This document shows positions 48,150-56,840 of a stretch of DNA of 64,000 bases, in pieces (positions within the stretch are counted from its first letter, which is position 1; the number at the start of each line of letters is the position of its first letter). The notes under the pieces are model-generated. The model was not told the DNA's origin. It was given only the letters and a program-made list of their open reading frames with translations, and made no database searches. The DNA comes from Mycobacteroides chelonae CCUG 47445 (GTDB lineage Bacteria > Actinomycetota > Actinomycetes > Mycobacteriales > Mycobacteriaceae), in NCBI RefSeq assembly GCF_001632805.1, contig NZ_CP007220.1:372001-436000 (forward strand). The letters run 5' to 3'. A program made the translations under genes and the position numbers.

Positions 48150-48919
48150 CGCCACAGGCCCTGCTGCTGCTCTCTGCCGCGTTACTTTTTGCACCGCAAA
48201 GGCGTTCACGCCTACGGCCGAGGGCTTCCTCGCGGCGGTGGAACTGGAAACTGGCGGCAGTACCTACGGGCGGACTGGTGCTGGCGGCCCTGTGGTTGTT
48301 GCCTCTGTCGGTGGTGATCGCGGTGGGGGCGGTGGGCGGAACCTTGTGCTTGTGGTGGAGTCGCCGCTGCCGGCTGAAGGCCCAATCGAAGGAACTGGCT
48401 GTTTTGGAGTCCGGTCTTGATGTGCTTGTCGGCGAGCTGAGGGTTGGTGCGCATCCGGTGCACGCGTTCGAAATCGCTGCGGCGGAGCTTGGCGGAACGG
48501 TCGGGGAGGTGTTCGCGGCCATGGCCGCACGCGCACGTCTCGGGGTGAAACTGGATCCGGCCGTGCCGAGACTGGGGCCATTGGCGGGCCAGTGGAGTCG
48601 GATCAGCAGCGGCTGGGCGCTGGCCCAGCGGCACGGCCTCGCGGTTGCCGATCTGCTTGACGCATGTAGCACGGACCTGCAGGAGCGGCAAAGATTTACC
48701 TCGCGTGTTAACGCCGGGCTCGCCGGGCCTCGCGCGACCGCGGCAGTGCTCACTGGTCTGCCGGTGGCGGGAATCGGTCTGGGGCAGATGATCGGAGCCA
48801 AACCGCTAATCGTGCTGTGCTCCGGTGGGGTCGGTGGCGTGCTGCTCGTCGTTGGGGTGGTGCTGGCGTGTGCAGGTCTGCTGTGGTCCGACGCTATTAC
48901 GGGGAAGGCATTGCGATGA
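48146..48919 (+). CDS. tadB: TadB-like membrane protein
   Basis: 257 residues from ATG 48146 (overlaps tadA stop). Hydrophobic helices at 42-75 (AAVPTGGLVLAALWLLPLSVVIAVGAVGG) and near 200-250. Type II secretion F domain: VLESGLDVLVGELRVGAHPVHAFEIAA, GLAVADLLDACSTDLQERQRF. Rv3658c. Inner-membrane platform. Confidence 0.9.
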   Translation: MTPQALLLLSAALLFAPQRRSRLRPRASSRRWNWKLAAVPTGGLVLAALWLLPLSVVIAVGAVGGTLCLWWSRRCRLKAQSKELAVLESGLDVLVGELRVGAHPVHAFEIAAAELGGTVGEVFAAMAARARLGVKLDPAVPRLGPLAGQWSRISSGWALAQRHGLAVADLLDACSTDLQERQRFTSRVNAGLAGPRATAAVLTGLPVAGIGLGQMIGAKPLIVLCSGGVGGVLLVVGVVLACAGLLWSDAITGKALR

Positions 48920-49500
48920 CCGCAGCGCTGTTGATGCTGGCCGCGGCCATCGTGACCGCGCCGGGAGCGTTGCGTGCTCGGGTCAGGCTGCCGCGTGCGG
49001 ATGTGGTTGTCTCGGCCGATCACAGCGTGACCGAAAAGGGGCTATGGGGAATGGCATTCAGTCTTGATGTGCTCAGTGTGTGTCTTCGATCGGGGATGCC
49101 GGTCGCAACCGCCGCCCTAGTGGTGTCGTCCTGCGCGCCGTCGGAACTGGCCCGCATCCTGAACCGAGCAGGGGAGATGCTCGCCTTGGGAGCACCGGCG
49201 TCTGCGGCCTGGGCTGACCCGGGACCGCCGGATGATCTGGGATACGAGCAGCGGCAGGCGCTGACCAGACTGGCGCGCCGATCGGCCGACTCCGGCGCGG
49301 TGATGGCTGATGGGATTGCCGCGTTGGCCACTCAATGTCGCAGGGACGCGGTCGATTCGGCCGTGGCCACCGCGGAGCGGGCCGGTGTGCTGATCGGTGC
49401 GCCGCTGGGTCTGTGCTTTCTGCCGTCATTCGTTTGTCTGGGCATCGTGCCTGTCGTCATGGGTTTGGCGCGGGATGTGTTCAGTGGTGGTGTGCTGTGA
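48916..49500 (+). CDS. tadC: TadC-like membrane protein
   Basis: 194 residues from ATG 48916 (overlaps tadB stop). Type II secretion F domain, shorter than usual TadC: FSLDVLSVCLRSGMPVATAALVVSS, ALTRLARRSADSGAVMADGIAALATQCRRDAVDSAVATAERAGVLIGAPLGLCFLPSFVCLGIVPVV. Rv3657c. Partner of TadB. Confidence 0.9.
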   Translation: MTAALLMLAAAIVTAPGALRARVRLPRADVVVSADHSVTEKGLWGMAFSLDVLSVCLRSGMPVATAALVVSSCAPSELARILNRAGEMLALGAPASAAWADPGPPDDLGYEQRQALTRLARRSADSGAVMADGIAALATQCRRDAVDSAVATAERAGVLIGAPLGLCFLPSFVCLGIVPVVMGLARDVFSGGVL

Positions 49501-49539
49501 CCCGCGGACCGACCGCGGGGTTGAGAGGGAGGGAATCCA

Positions 49540-49743
49540 TTGATACGCAACATCTTGACGAAGCTACGTCGGCGGATGGTGGTGGTCGTCGAGTCAGAGG
49601 ACGGCATGTCCACGGTCGAGTACGCGATCGGGACGATCGCTGCGGCGGCCTTCGGAGCGATCCTCTACACGGTGGTTACCGGGGACTCGATCGTCAGTGC
49701 GCTTACCAACATCATCACGCGCGCGCTCAACACTGCTGTCTAG
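49540..49743 (+). CDS. Flp-type pilin (DUF4244)
   Basis: 67 residues from TTG 49540, with GAGGGAGGGA seven bases upstream. Helix after a charged start: EDGMSTVEYAIGTIAAAAFGAILYTVV; the Glu at position +5 after Met of GMSTVEYA is the Flp prepilin cut site. Rv3656c, the pilin subunit. TTG start is well supported by spacing. Confidence 0.85.
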   Translation: MIRNILTKLRRRMVVVVESEDGMSTVEYAIGTIAAAAFGAILYTVVTGDSIVSALTNIITRALNTAV

Positions 49744-50069
49744 CGGGCGACACCGGAGCCGTTACGGTCGAAGCCGCATTCGGCATCGCGGCTTTGGTGG
49801 CAGTACTTGTGTTGTGTTCCTCAGGTATTCAAGCGGTTTCGATGCAGGTGCGCTGTGTGGACGCCTCGCGTGAGGCGGCACGGTTGGTCGCTCGGGGTGA
49901 CGAAGGCGGTGGGCGAGGAGCCGCACACCGCCTTGCTCCTCGCGGCGCGGTGGTCGAGGTTCGGCACGACGGTGACTACGCGGTGGCGCGGGTTACCGCG
50001 AGAAGCCTTTTGTTGCCTGCCATTACGATTGCCGCCGAATCGGTCTCAGCGATGGAACCCGAGGGCTGA
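49740..50069 (+). CDS. TadE-like pseudopilin (start uncertain)
   Basis: Frame begins at or near 49740, where GDTGAVTVEAAFGIAALVAVLVLCSS starts: TadE motif with prepilin-like VEAAF. The tail is RCVDASREAARLVARGD...VRHDGDYAVARVTARSLLLPAITIAAESVSAMEPEG. Rv3655c. No ATG, GTG or TTG lies between the pilin region and VEAAF in this frame, so either a non-standard start (CTA at 49740 is the codon overlapping the pilin stop) or coupling to the pilin is needed. Starting at TTG 49794 would delete the motif. Confidence 0.65.
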   Translation, partial: LAGDTGAVTVEAAFGIAALVAVLVLCSSGIQAVSMQVRCVDASREAARLVARGDEGGGRGAAHRLAPRGAVVEVRHDGDYAVARVTARSLLLPAITIAAESVSAMEPEG

Positions 50070-50412
50070 GGAAGGCTCGGCGACCATCGTTGCGGCAGCG
50101 ATAATTGTCGTGCTGTTGGCGCTGACCGCGGGAGGCGCCGCAGTGGGCTCGGCGGTAGTAGCGCGGCATCGCGCGCAGGCCGCCGCCGACCTATCTGCGC
50201 TGGCCGGTGCACAGCGTGCGCTTTACGGCACGGTTTCCGCCTGCGCGGAGGCGACGGTTGTCGCCCGGAGGACGGGTGCCGCCGTTACCAGCTGCATGGT
50301 CGATGATCTCGATGTGGTTGTTGCCGTGTCTGTTCCGGTGATGCTGGGCCGGTTCGGGATGGGTCCGGCCCGAGCGGCGGCTCGCGCAGGACCGGTCGCC
50401 GAGGTCGGGTGA
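50029..50412 (+). CDS. Small TadG/TadE-like protein (Rv3654c type)
   Basis: About 127 residues from TTG 50029. Hydrophobic helix SATIVAAAIIVVLLALTAGGAAVGSAVV, then ARHRAQAAADLSALAGAQRAL as in the helicase/secretion-neighbourhood TadE-like family, with Cys pair VSACAEATV and VTSCMVDD. Rv3654c. Overlaps the TadE frame by about 40 bases. Last gene of the tad operon. Confidence 0.75.
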   Translation: MPPNRSQRWNPRAEEGSATIVAAAIIVVLLALTAGGAAVGSAVVARHRAQAAADLSALAGAQRALYGTVSACAEATVVARRTGAAVTSCMVDDLDVVVAVSVPVMLGRFGMGPARAAARAGPVAEVG

Positions 50413-50424
50413 CGGTGGTGCTGA

Positions 50425-51060
50425 TCAGCGTTTGCTTGTCGATTGCGGTGAATCGAGATAGGGAGCCACCGCGGCATAGAAGATTTCGACGTAGATGTCG
50501 ATCATGTGTTGGCGGTCCAGGTCGGGGCGGGACTGCCACCAATGCCCGAGACGCTCTGCTGCACCGGACATGGCGTGCGAGAGTCCTTCGGCGAAAAGCT
50601 CGGGTACGTCGGGATGATCCTTGGTGATCAGCGCGTAGGTCGTCTCGATGTTGTCCAACCGCAAGGCGGAGAGTTCTTCACGTGACTCCGCGGGCAGCAC
50701 TGCGGCGCTGCCGTAAATGAGCTCCCACCGCTCGGGATGAGTCTCCAAGAGCTCAAAGAACACGTCGGCGGCAGTGGCGAACTGCTCGCGCACGGTCAGT
50801 GTGGGATCTACCCGCTGTATCAGCGTCTGCGCGAAATCAGCCTGTGCGCGCCGCGCGCACGCCAGATATGCGCCGTCTTTGGTTGTGAAGTGACGGTAGG
50901 CGATCGGCTTGGTGACGCCCGCTGCCTGGGCGATATCACCCAATGACACCGCGGCGAAACCGCGCTCGAAGAACAACTGTTCGGCGGTATCCAGCAGGTG
51001 TTCGCGGCGCTCTGCCCACGGCCGACGTGAGCCCACGCCGGACGTTGAGGCTGCCTCCAT
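50425..51060 (-). CDS. TetR-family repressor of mmpS-mmpL
   Basis: 211 residues from ATG 51060. N-terminal HTH: EHLLDTAEQLFFERGFAAVSLGDIAQAAGVTKPIAYRHFTTKDGAYLA (recognition helix VTKPIAYRHF). Ligand domain follows to AERLGHWWQ. Divergent from mmpS-mmpL with two palindromic operators between; likely self- and efflux-regulating, as with other mycobacterial MmpL repressors. Ligand unknown. Confidence 0.9.
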   Translation of the reverse strand: MEAASTSGVGSRRPWAERREHLLDTAEQLFFERGFAAVSLGDIAQAAGVTKPIAYRHFTTKDGAYLACARRAQADFAQTLIQRVDPTLTVREQFATAADVFFELLETHPERWELIYGSAAVLPAESREELSALRLDNIETTYALITKDHPDVPELFAEGLSHAMSGAAERLGHWWQSRPDLDRQHMIDIYVEIFYAAVAPYLDSPQSTSKR

Positions 51061-51080
51061 GAGTCGACAGTCTAGCCGAC

Positions 51081-51122
51081 TTGTTACTCTCGGTAACAAG
51101 AGCTATGTTACCGAAGGTAACA
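51081..51122 (+). promoter_or_regulatory. Promoter with two TetR-type operators for mmpS-mmpL
   Basis: Operator 1 TTGTTACTCTCGGTAACAA at 51081-51099 and operator 2 TGTTACCGAAGGTAACA at 51106-51122 share the half-site GTAACA. TTGTTA (51081-51086) and TATGTT (51104-51109) are a -35/-10 pair at 17 bases, so operator 1 covers the -35 and operator 2 the -10 and start. On the minus strand TTGTTA at 51099-51094 and TAGACT at 51074-51069 (19 bases) could serve tetR. A repressor bound to both blocks both directions. Confidence 0.75.
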
Positions 51123-51149
51123 ACGACGACGAGCGGCAAGGAGGATCGC

Positions 51150-51194
51150 GTGACCGCTATCCATCCCGTCCAGACCAGGGGGACTCAGCCATGA
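51150..51194 (+). CDS. 14-residue leader peptide before mmpS
   Basis: GTG at 51150 is five bases after AAGGAGG, the best ribosome site in this region. The peptide MTAIHPVQTRGTQP ends in TGA overlapping the ATG of mmpS (ATGA). mmpS also has AGGGGGA upstream. The arrangement suggests translational coupling or leader control. Whether the peptide is stable or made is untested. Confidence 0.5.
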   Translation: MTAIHPVQTRGTQP

Positions 51195-51652
51195 GTCGAC
51201 ACAAACAGTCGCGGGGCCGTGCAGGTCGAATTCTCGGCACGTTGTGGATGCCTTTGGTCGCACTCATCGTCATCGTGGTCGTTGGCTTCGGAGTCAATCG
51301 GATTCGGGAGAAGTCGCAGGCAATTAGCCATCCGCCGACCACCCGTCCGATTCCGGCCACGGTCGTTCAGATCAATCCCAAGAACGTCACCTACGAGGTG
51401 TTCGGCAATTTGGGAACCAGCGGGAAGGTGTCCTATGCCAACCTCAACAGCGAACCCGTCGACGTCGTGCTGACAGCATTGCCGTGGTCGGTCTCTGAAA
51501 CCACGATGTCGTCGGCCGCGTCGCTGAGCCTGGTCGCCCAGGTGGACGGGGACACGCTGGGCTGCCGCATTCGAGTCAACGGCGAGGTCCGCGAGGAACA
51601 GATCGTCAACCATGCCAGTGCCGCGGTCGCATGCACGGTGACGGCAGCATGA
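51191..51652 (+). CDS. mmpS: MmpS-family membrane protein
   Basis: 153 residues, ATG 51191. Basic start, TM helix ILGTLWMPLVALIVIVVVGFGVNRI, then extracellular beta-sandwich (VTYEVFGNLGTSGKVSYANLN, LGCRIRVNGEVREEQIVN...AAVACTVTA) with Cys pair at the end. Periplasmic partner of MmpL. Stop overlaps mmpL (ATGA). Confidence 0.93.
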   Translation: MSRHKQSRGRAGRILGTLWMPLVALIVIVVVGFGVNRIREKSQAISHPPTTRPIPATVVQINPKNVTYEVFGNLGTSGKVSYANLNSEPVDVVLTALPWSVSETTMSSAASLSLVAQVDGDTLGCRIRVNGEVREEQIVNHASAAVACTVTAA

Positions 51653-54591
51653 CGTCGAGTCAGCAGCCGCCGGAGGACGCGGCCACCGGTCCGGTATTGG
51701 TAGCGCCCGCGCCGCCAGCGGCGAAGGAACCCGAGAAGCGCCCGGGGCCTGCGCGATTGCTTCGAGTGCTGGCGATTCCAGTGGTGATCTTTTGGGTGCT
51801 GGCTGCTGCGGCCCTGAACATTTTCGTGCCCACCCTGGAAGAAACGACCGCGGCCAACGCCAAGGCGATGATTCCTCGTGACGCCCCCTCGTCGGCTGCT
51901 GCGATTACCCAGGGGCAGGACTTCGAAGAGTCCGACTACACCAGCATGGCGGTAGTTGTCCTGGAGACCCAGGGCCGCACACTCGGCGAGCAGGACCACC
52001 GCTACTACGACGAGATGGTTCGCCGTCTACTCGACGACAAAGAGCACGTGCAATCGCTCATGAATCTGTGGGGCGATCCCGTCACCAGGTCGGGTCAGCA
52101 GAGCGCCGACGCGCAGGCCGCAACGCTGACGGTGCGCCCTGCCGGAGATTTGGGTGATGCCGACTCGAACAGGTCGATCAAAGCCATCCGAGGCATCATC
52201 GAGAAGCTGGACAAGGACAAGCCCGAGGGGCTCACGGTCTATGTGAGTGGGCCGGCGCCTTTGGCCTCGGACACTCTCAATGCCGCCGACGAGAGCATGG
52301 TCACGCTGACGATCGTCACCATCGTGGTGATCATCGCGATGTTGCTCATCGCCTACCGCTCCTTCACTCGGGCGATCATCCCGTTGATCGGTGTGTTGAT
52401 CACACTGGCGACGGCCCGCGGTGTGGTCTCGCTTCTGGTCGAAAACCACGTCATCGGGATCTCGTCCTTCGCGATGAACATGGCCGTGTCGTTGGTTCTC
52501 GGCGTCGCCACTGATTACGGGATCTTTTACCTGGGTCGTTTTCAGGAGGCGCGGCGCGCGGGGGAGGACCGGGAGTCGGCGTACTACACCTCTGTGCGCA
52601 GTGTGGCCCACGTTGTTCTGGGATCGGGCATTGCCATATCTGGTGCGTGCCTATGCCTGAGCCTGACGACCCTCGACTACTTCCGGACGCTGGGGCCACC
52701 GTGTTTTGTGGCAATGGTCGTCGCCGTTATCGCGGCGCTCACGCTGGGGCCGGCCCTATTGACACTGGGTAGCAAGATTCCGTGGCTCTCCGAGCCGGCC
52801 AAGACCAGCCCGGTCTGGCGCAAGCTGGGCACGGCGATTGCCAAGTGGCCTGTCGCGATGATTGCGGTTGCAGCGCTGGTGATTCCGTTGTGTATCGCGA
52901 ACCTGGCCAACTACACGGTGAGCTACAACGACCGCGATTACGCGCCCAAGAGTGTCGAGTCGTCTCGCGGCTACGACGCCGCGGACCGGCACTTCCAGCC
53001 GAGTCAGCTCTCGATCGACACCTTGTACATCAAGGCCGATCACGACATGCGCAACACCACCGACATGATCAGTTTGGACCGGATCGCGAAGAACATTGTT
53101 CGTACGCCGGGTATTTCGATGGTGCAAAGCATTACCCGGCCGAATGGCCGGCCGCTGGAACACGCCTCGCTGCCGTATGCGATGGGTTCGATGGGAACCA
53201 AGATCGGTCAGAATCTGGGGTTCCTGAAAGACCGCGTAACCGACATCGACACCATGGCCGCCCGGATGGGGGACATGATGGAGTTGAGCAAGAACATGGC
53301 GAACATCACCGGGCAGCTGTCCGCGGGTACGCAGATGTCCGTGGAGGCTTCCCGGGGTCTGAAGGCCGCGATGGAGAAGACGCGCGACAACCTGTCCAAC
53401 TTCGATGACTTCTTCCGCCCGATACGTAACTATTTGTATTGGGAGCCTCACTGTTTCGACATTCCGATCTGTTGGGCCATGCGCTCGTTGAATGAGTCCG
53501 TCGACAACATTGACGAAGCGACCTCGCAACTGGGCCCGATGGTAGACGGGCTGAGCATGGTTGATGCGGCCACTCCGCAGATGATCACGCAGCTCAATGC
53601 CATGGTGCAGAACATGGCCGTCATGCAGCAGCTGACCTTGACGATGCAAAGCCTCTTCCACGCCACCATCGCCCAGCTGGAGCCCATGATCGACCCGATG
53701 GTCGATATGGGTAAGGCCTTCGACAACGCCAAGAATGACGACTTCTTCTTCATGCCGCCGGAGTCGTTCAAAACTAAGGACTTTCAGACAGGGTTGAAGT
53801 TCATGATGACCCCTGACGGCAAGGGCGCACGGATTCTGATCTACCACGAGGGCGAAGCGATGAGTCCCCAGGGCATTGATCAGATTCAGCGCGCCGAGTC
53901 CGCCGCCCACGAGGCGATCAAGGGGACGTCGCTGTCCAATGTCGATCTGCTGGTAGCCGGTGCATCCGCGAATTACCGTGATGTGCAGGCATTTTCCATG
54001 AACGACATCTTGACGATGATGTTGGCGACGTTCGGTCTGGTGTTCCTGATCGTCATGGTGATCACCCGCACCCTGGCCGGTTCGGTGATTGTCCTGATCA
54101 CTGTGGTGCTGTCTTTCCTGGGCTCCCTTGGCTTGGCGGCATTCATCTGGGAAACCTTGATCGGTATCGAATTGCATTGGCTGACGCTGCCTATTGCGTT
54201 CATCGTGCTGGTGGGGGTGGGTTGCGACTACAACCTGCTATTGCTCTCCCGATACCGCGAAGAGCTCTCTGCCGGAATACGCACCGGTCTGATTCGTACC
54301 ATCGCAGGCTCGGGCAACGTTGCCGTCACCGCGGCATTCGTGCTCGCCGGCACCATGCTGGCCATGCTCTCCAGCGATGTGGTCAACATCGGCCAGGCGG
54401 GGTCCACTATCTGCATCGGCCTGATCTTCGACATGATGATCGTCCGGCTGTTCCTGGTCATGCCGTTGGCCAGGCTCCTGGGGCCCTGGTTCTGGTGGCC
54501 GCAGAAACTCCCCACCCGGAAACGCGCCACGTTTAGAGACGAGCCCGAACGTGGCCCGCAACCGGAGGAGCCCACTACCGCAACGGTTTAA
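51649..54591 (+). CDS. mmpL: MmpL-family RND transporter
   Basis: 980 residues from ATG 51649. Twelve helices in two halves; large extracytoplasmic loops (about 60-220 and 410-760). Proton-relay helices: GVATDYGIFYLGRF and GVGCDYNLLLLSRYREE, each with Asp-Tyr pair. MMPL signature MVTLTIVTIVVIIAMLLIAYRS. Exports lipids, siderophores or drugs by proton motive force. Controlled by the divergent TetR; long helical coiled-coil part near 560-700 (MDTMAARMGDMMELSKNMANI-like). Confidence 0.94.
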   Translation: MTSSQQPPEDAATGPVLVAPAPPAAKEPEKRPGPARLLRVLAIPVVIFWVLAAAALNIFVPTLEETTAANAKAMIPRDAPSSAAAITQGQDFEESDYTSMAVVVLETQGRTLGEQDHRYYDEMVRRLLDDKEHVQSLMNLWGDPVTRSGQQSADAQAATLTVRPAGDLGDADSNRSIKAIRGIIEKLDKDKPEGLTVYVSGPAPLASDTLNAADESMVTLTIVTIVVIIAMLLIAYRSFTRAIIPLIGVLITLATARGVVSLLVENHVIGISSFAMNMAVSLVLGVATDYGIFYLGRFQEARRAGEDRESAYYTSVRSVAHVVLGSGIAISGACLCLSLTTLDYFRTLGPPCFVAMVVAVIAALTLGPALLTLGSKIPWLSEPAKTSPVWRKLGTAIAKWPVAMIAVAALVIPLCIANLANYTVSYNDRDYAPKSVESSRGYDAADRHFQPSQLSIDTLYIKADHDMRNTTDMISLDRIAKNIVRTPGISMVQSITRPNGRPLEHASLPYAMGSMGTKIGQNLGFLKDRVTDIDTMAARMGDMMELSKNMANITGQLSAGTQMSVEASRGLKAAMEKTRDNLSNFDDFFRPIRNYLYWEPHCFDIPICWAMRSLNESVDNIDEATSQLGPMVDGLSMVDAATPQMITQLNAMVQNMAVMQQLTLTMQSLFHATIAQLEPMIDPMVDMGKAFDNAKNDDFFFMPPESFKTKDFQTGLKFMMTPDGKGARILIYHEGEAMSPQGIDQIQRAESAAHEAIKGTSLSNVDLLVAGASANYRDVQAFSMNDILTMMLATFGLVFLIVMVITRTLAGSVIVLITVVLSFLGSLGLAAFIWETLIGIELHWLTLPIAFIVLVGVGCDYNLLLLSRYREELSAGIRTGLIRTIAGSGNVAVTAAFVLAGTMLAMLSSDVVNIGQAGSTICIGLIFDMMIVRLFLVMPLARLLGPWFWWPQKLPTRKRATFRDEPERGPQPEEPTTATV

Positions 54592-54657
54592 CAGATTGCC
54601 GACCTGATCATTGTCCGTACAGCTAAATAGGTTGTACGCGCCAATAGGATGGCAACC

Positions 54658-55497
54658 ATGAGTGACAGAGCTGGTTGGTTGGGTGCAAATCGAGCCAACT
54701 GGAACGAGCGGGCCGCAATTCACGCGGCACGCGATGGCTCGGGATATCAAGTGCAGAACTTCGTCGACAACGGCGCGTTGCTCTCGGATGTCGTCAGTTT
54801 CGATCTGCCGGTGCTCGGTGACATCGCAGGCAAGAACGCCGTGCACCTGCAGTGCCATATTGGTACGGACACGATCTCGTTGGCCCGTCTGGGCGCCGTA
54901 GCGACTGGCCTGGATTTTTCACAGGACGCTATCCGGGAGGCTCGGACACTGGCTGCCGAGACGGGTGATGTCGTGACCTTCGTAGAGGCAGACGTTCATG
55001 ATGCAGCAAAAGTGCTGCCGTGCAATAGCTTCGACCTTGTCTACACCGGAATTGGGGCGCTGTGCTGGCTCCCGCGCGTTGACGCATGGTCGGAGGTGGT
55101 CTCGGCGCTCCTTGCTCCCGGTGGGGCTCTAGTCATCCGCGAAGGACATCCGATCTTGTGGTCGATAGATGATTCCGTGGGTGCCGAGTTATGTCTGCGG
55201 TACCCGTACTTCGAGCACGACGAACCGTTGGAATGGGACGACGGTCAAACATACGTCCCGACGGACAAGGTCATTCAGGCTTCAACGACCTACGAATGGA
55301 ACCACTCTCTCGGCGAGATCGTGACGGCTCTGATCGCCAGCGGTCTGCGCCTCGATCTCCTCATCGAGCACGACAGTGTTCCCTGGGAGGCACTTCCCGG
55401 CCACATGGCGCCGCGGCCCGGAGGTGAATGGGCGCTGAGCGAGCGATCGGGTGTTATGCCCCTGACATACACGATCAAGGCCACGAAGCCGGCCTAG
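54658..55497 (+). CDS. Class I SAM-dependent methyltransferase
   Basis: 279 residues from ATG 54658 (ATG 54649 possible). Motif I variant VHLQCHIGTDTISLARLGA (LhLQChiGtdT type), acid GLDFS, VEADVHDAA and FDLVYTGIGALCWLP. Target unknown. 66 bases after mmpL in the same direction; may extend the efflux transcript. Confidence 0.85.
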   Translation: MSDRAGWLGANRANWNERAAIHAARDGSGYQVQNFVDNGALLSDVVSFDLPVLGDIAGKNAVHLQCHIGTDTISLARLGAVATGLDFSQDAIREARTLAAETGDVVTFVEADVHDAAKVLPCNSFDLVYTGIGALCWLPRVDAWSEVVSALLAPGGALVIREGHPILWSIDDSVGAELCLRYPYFEHDEPLEWDDGQTYVPTDKVIQASTTYEWNHSLGEIVTALIASGLRLDLLIEHDSVPWEALPGHMAPRPGGEWALSERSGVMPLTYTIKATKPA

Positions 55498-55518
55498 CGC
55501 GGGCTGCGGTTGTCAATC

Positions 55519-55887
55519 CTATTGAACTGCAACCAAAGCCAGACCGCCACTGGTCGCGACGAATGAGGTGAACGTGACAGCCTTGAAAACCGCGGTGGAC
55601 GTAACATTCTCCTTGAATGCCATCGGCAGAAACAGGGTTGGGTTCAGCAGCGCGCCAAAGACTACGACGGCGGCCAGCCAGCCGGGCATTCCCGGCACGG
55701 CGAGCCCCACCGCGATCAGGAGTATTCCCATCATGATGTAGTCCAGATGGGCCTGGAGAAACCTGCGGCCGTTCGTTACACCGATGCGCTTGAGCAGTTG
55801 CGGGGCAAGGAAGTTGGCGGCCACCGCCCACCCCATCATTGCCCCGAATGCCAGCTCGAGTAGGCCGATGCGGACGACGAGGTTCAT
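55519..55887 (-). CDS. Four-helix membrane protein
   Basis: 122 residues from ATG 55887 that overlaps the nitrilase stop (ATGA). Helices: LLELAFGAMMGWAVAANFLA, YIMMGILLIAVGLAVPG, WLAAVVVFGALLNPTLFLP, TFTSFVATSGGLALVAVQ. No family recognised. Last gene of the OYE-TetR-nitrilase operon. Confidence 0.75.
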   Translation of the reverse strand: MNLVVRIGLLELAFGAMMGWAVAANFLAPQLLKRIGVTNGRRFLQAHLDYIMMGILLIAVGLAVPGMPGWLAAVVVFGALLNPTLFLPMAFKENVTSTAVFKAVTFTSFVATSGGLALVAVQ

Positions 55888-56804
55888 GCGCTGACCATGT
55901 TTCTGCGATACCACCGCCGGCCATGCCACCGTTGGTAATGCCATGCGGCGGTGGGGAGTGCGCCGCGGGGATGCAGCCAGAAGCGGTCGGGAATCTCAGT
56001 CGTGGGTGCCTGGCGTCCGAGGTCGATCTCGCCGAGGAGAATGCCCTGTCCCTGTTCGGGGCGACGTTCGGCGATGACATGCCCGGCACCATCGGTGATT
56101 AGTGTGGAACCCTCAAAATGCCCCCGGTACTCGAGGGGAATCCAAGGCATAGCGCAGCGCAAATCGCCGACGTGTGCAGCGTGAACAACCGGTGCTCCAA
56201 CGTATTTGGCGAAGGTGCCCGCCGCGGCCCGGGCTGTCTCGTGGTTGCGGCGTTCCATCCCCTCGAATGTCGAGCGTGGGTGCCATGGAGGTACGGACCA
56301 CCAGCCAGAACCGGTCATCACCAGGTCGACCCGTGAACGCATACGTTGTGCAGTGCGGGTGCGCATCAGCTCCCAACACACGGCAGCCCCAACGTCATAC
56401 GCGCCCGCGCGGAACACCCCGTCGTCCCGGCCGCCGACGTAGAAGGAGTTCTCCCACATGGTCGGCAGGTCTTTGTCGTGGCGCCCGACCACTCCCGTCG
56501 CGTCCGCCGCGACGTAGGCGTTGCGGACGTGCCCGTCCTCGTCCCGGCACAGGAACGAGCCGCCGACGAGCGCGTCGTAGCGACGGGCCACTGAGCGCAG
56601 CAGTTCGGTGGCCTCGCCCGAGAAGGGCAGGGTGGCATTTTTCAAGGAGGGGTCGAAGGCGATCCCGCTGGTAAAGAACTCGGGCAACGCGATGATGCGC
56701 GCGCCGGATTGGCCGGCCTTATCGGCGAGCGTGGAGCACCTGTCCAGGTTCGCGGCGACATCGCCGATAACTGCTTCGAGTTGGATCGCCGCCGCCAGCA
56801 CCAT
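55884..56804 (-). CDS. Carbon-nitrogen hydrolase (nitrilase superfamily)
   Basis: 306 residues. Catalytic Glu in ALPEFFTSG, Lys in HDKDLPTMWENS, Cys in GAAVCWELMRTRTA. Fold complete for an amidase/nitrilase; the residue after Cys (Trp-Glu) fits aliphatic amidase types. Substrate unknown. Operon with OYE and TetR. Confidence 0.88.
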   Translation of the reverse strand: MVLAAAIQLEAVIGDVAANLDRCSTLADKAGQSGARIIALPEFFTSGIAFDPSLKNATLPFSGEATELLRSVARRYDALVGGSFLCRDEDGHVRNAYVAADATGVVGRHDKDLPTMWENSFYVGGRDDGVFRAGAYDVGAAVCWELMRTRTAQRMRSRVDLVMTGSGWWSVPPWHPRSTFEGMERRNHETARAAAGTFAKYVGAPVVHAAHVGDLRCAMPWIPLEYRGHFEGSTLITDGAGHVIAERRPEQGQGILLGEIDLGRQAPTTEIPDRFWLHPRGALPTAAWHYQRWHGRRWYRRNMVSA

Positions 56805-56840
56805 AACCGAACGCTACTACAAAACCGAACGCTCCTACAA
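56805..56840. repeat. 18-bp tandem duplication between TetR and nitrilase genes
   Basis: AACCGAACGCTACTACAA (56805-56822) is repeated at 56823-56840 with one change (ACTAC to CCTAC). The second copy spans the TetR stop and, on the minus strand, contains GTAGGAG. The first copy abuts the nitrilase ATG. Confidence 0.75.

Noticed and set aside
52756..54177. 473-codon open frame antisense to mmpL
   Set aside because: Shadow of a high-GC gene: His/Arg-rich composition, no domain, inside a complete MmpL on the other strand.
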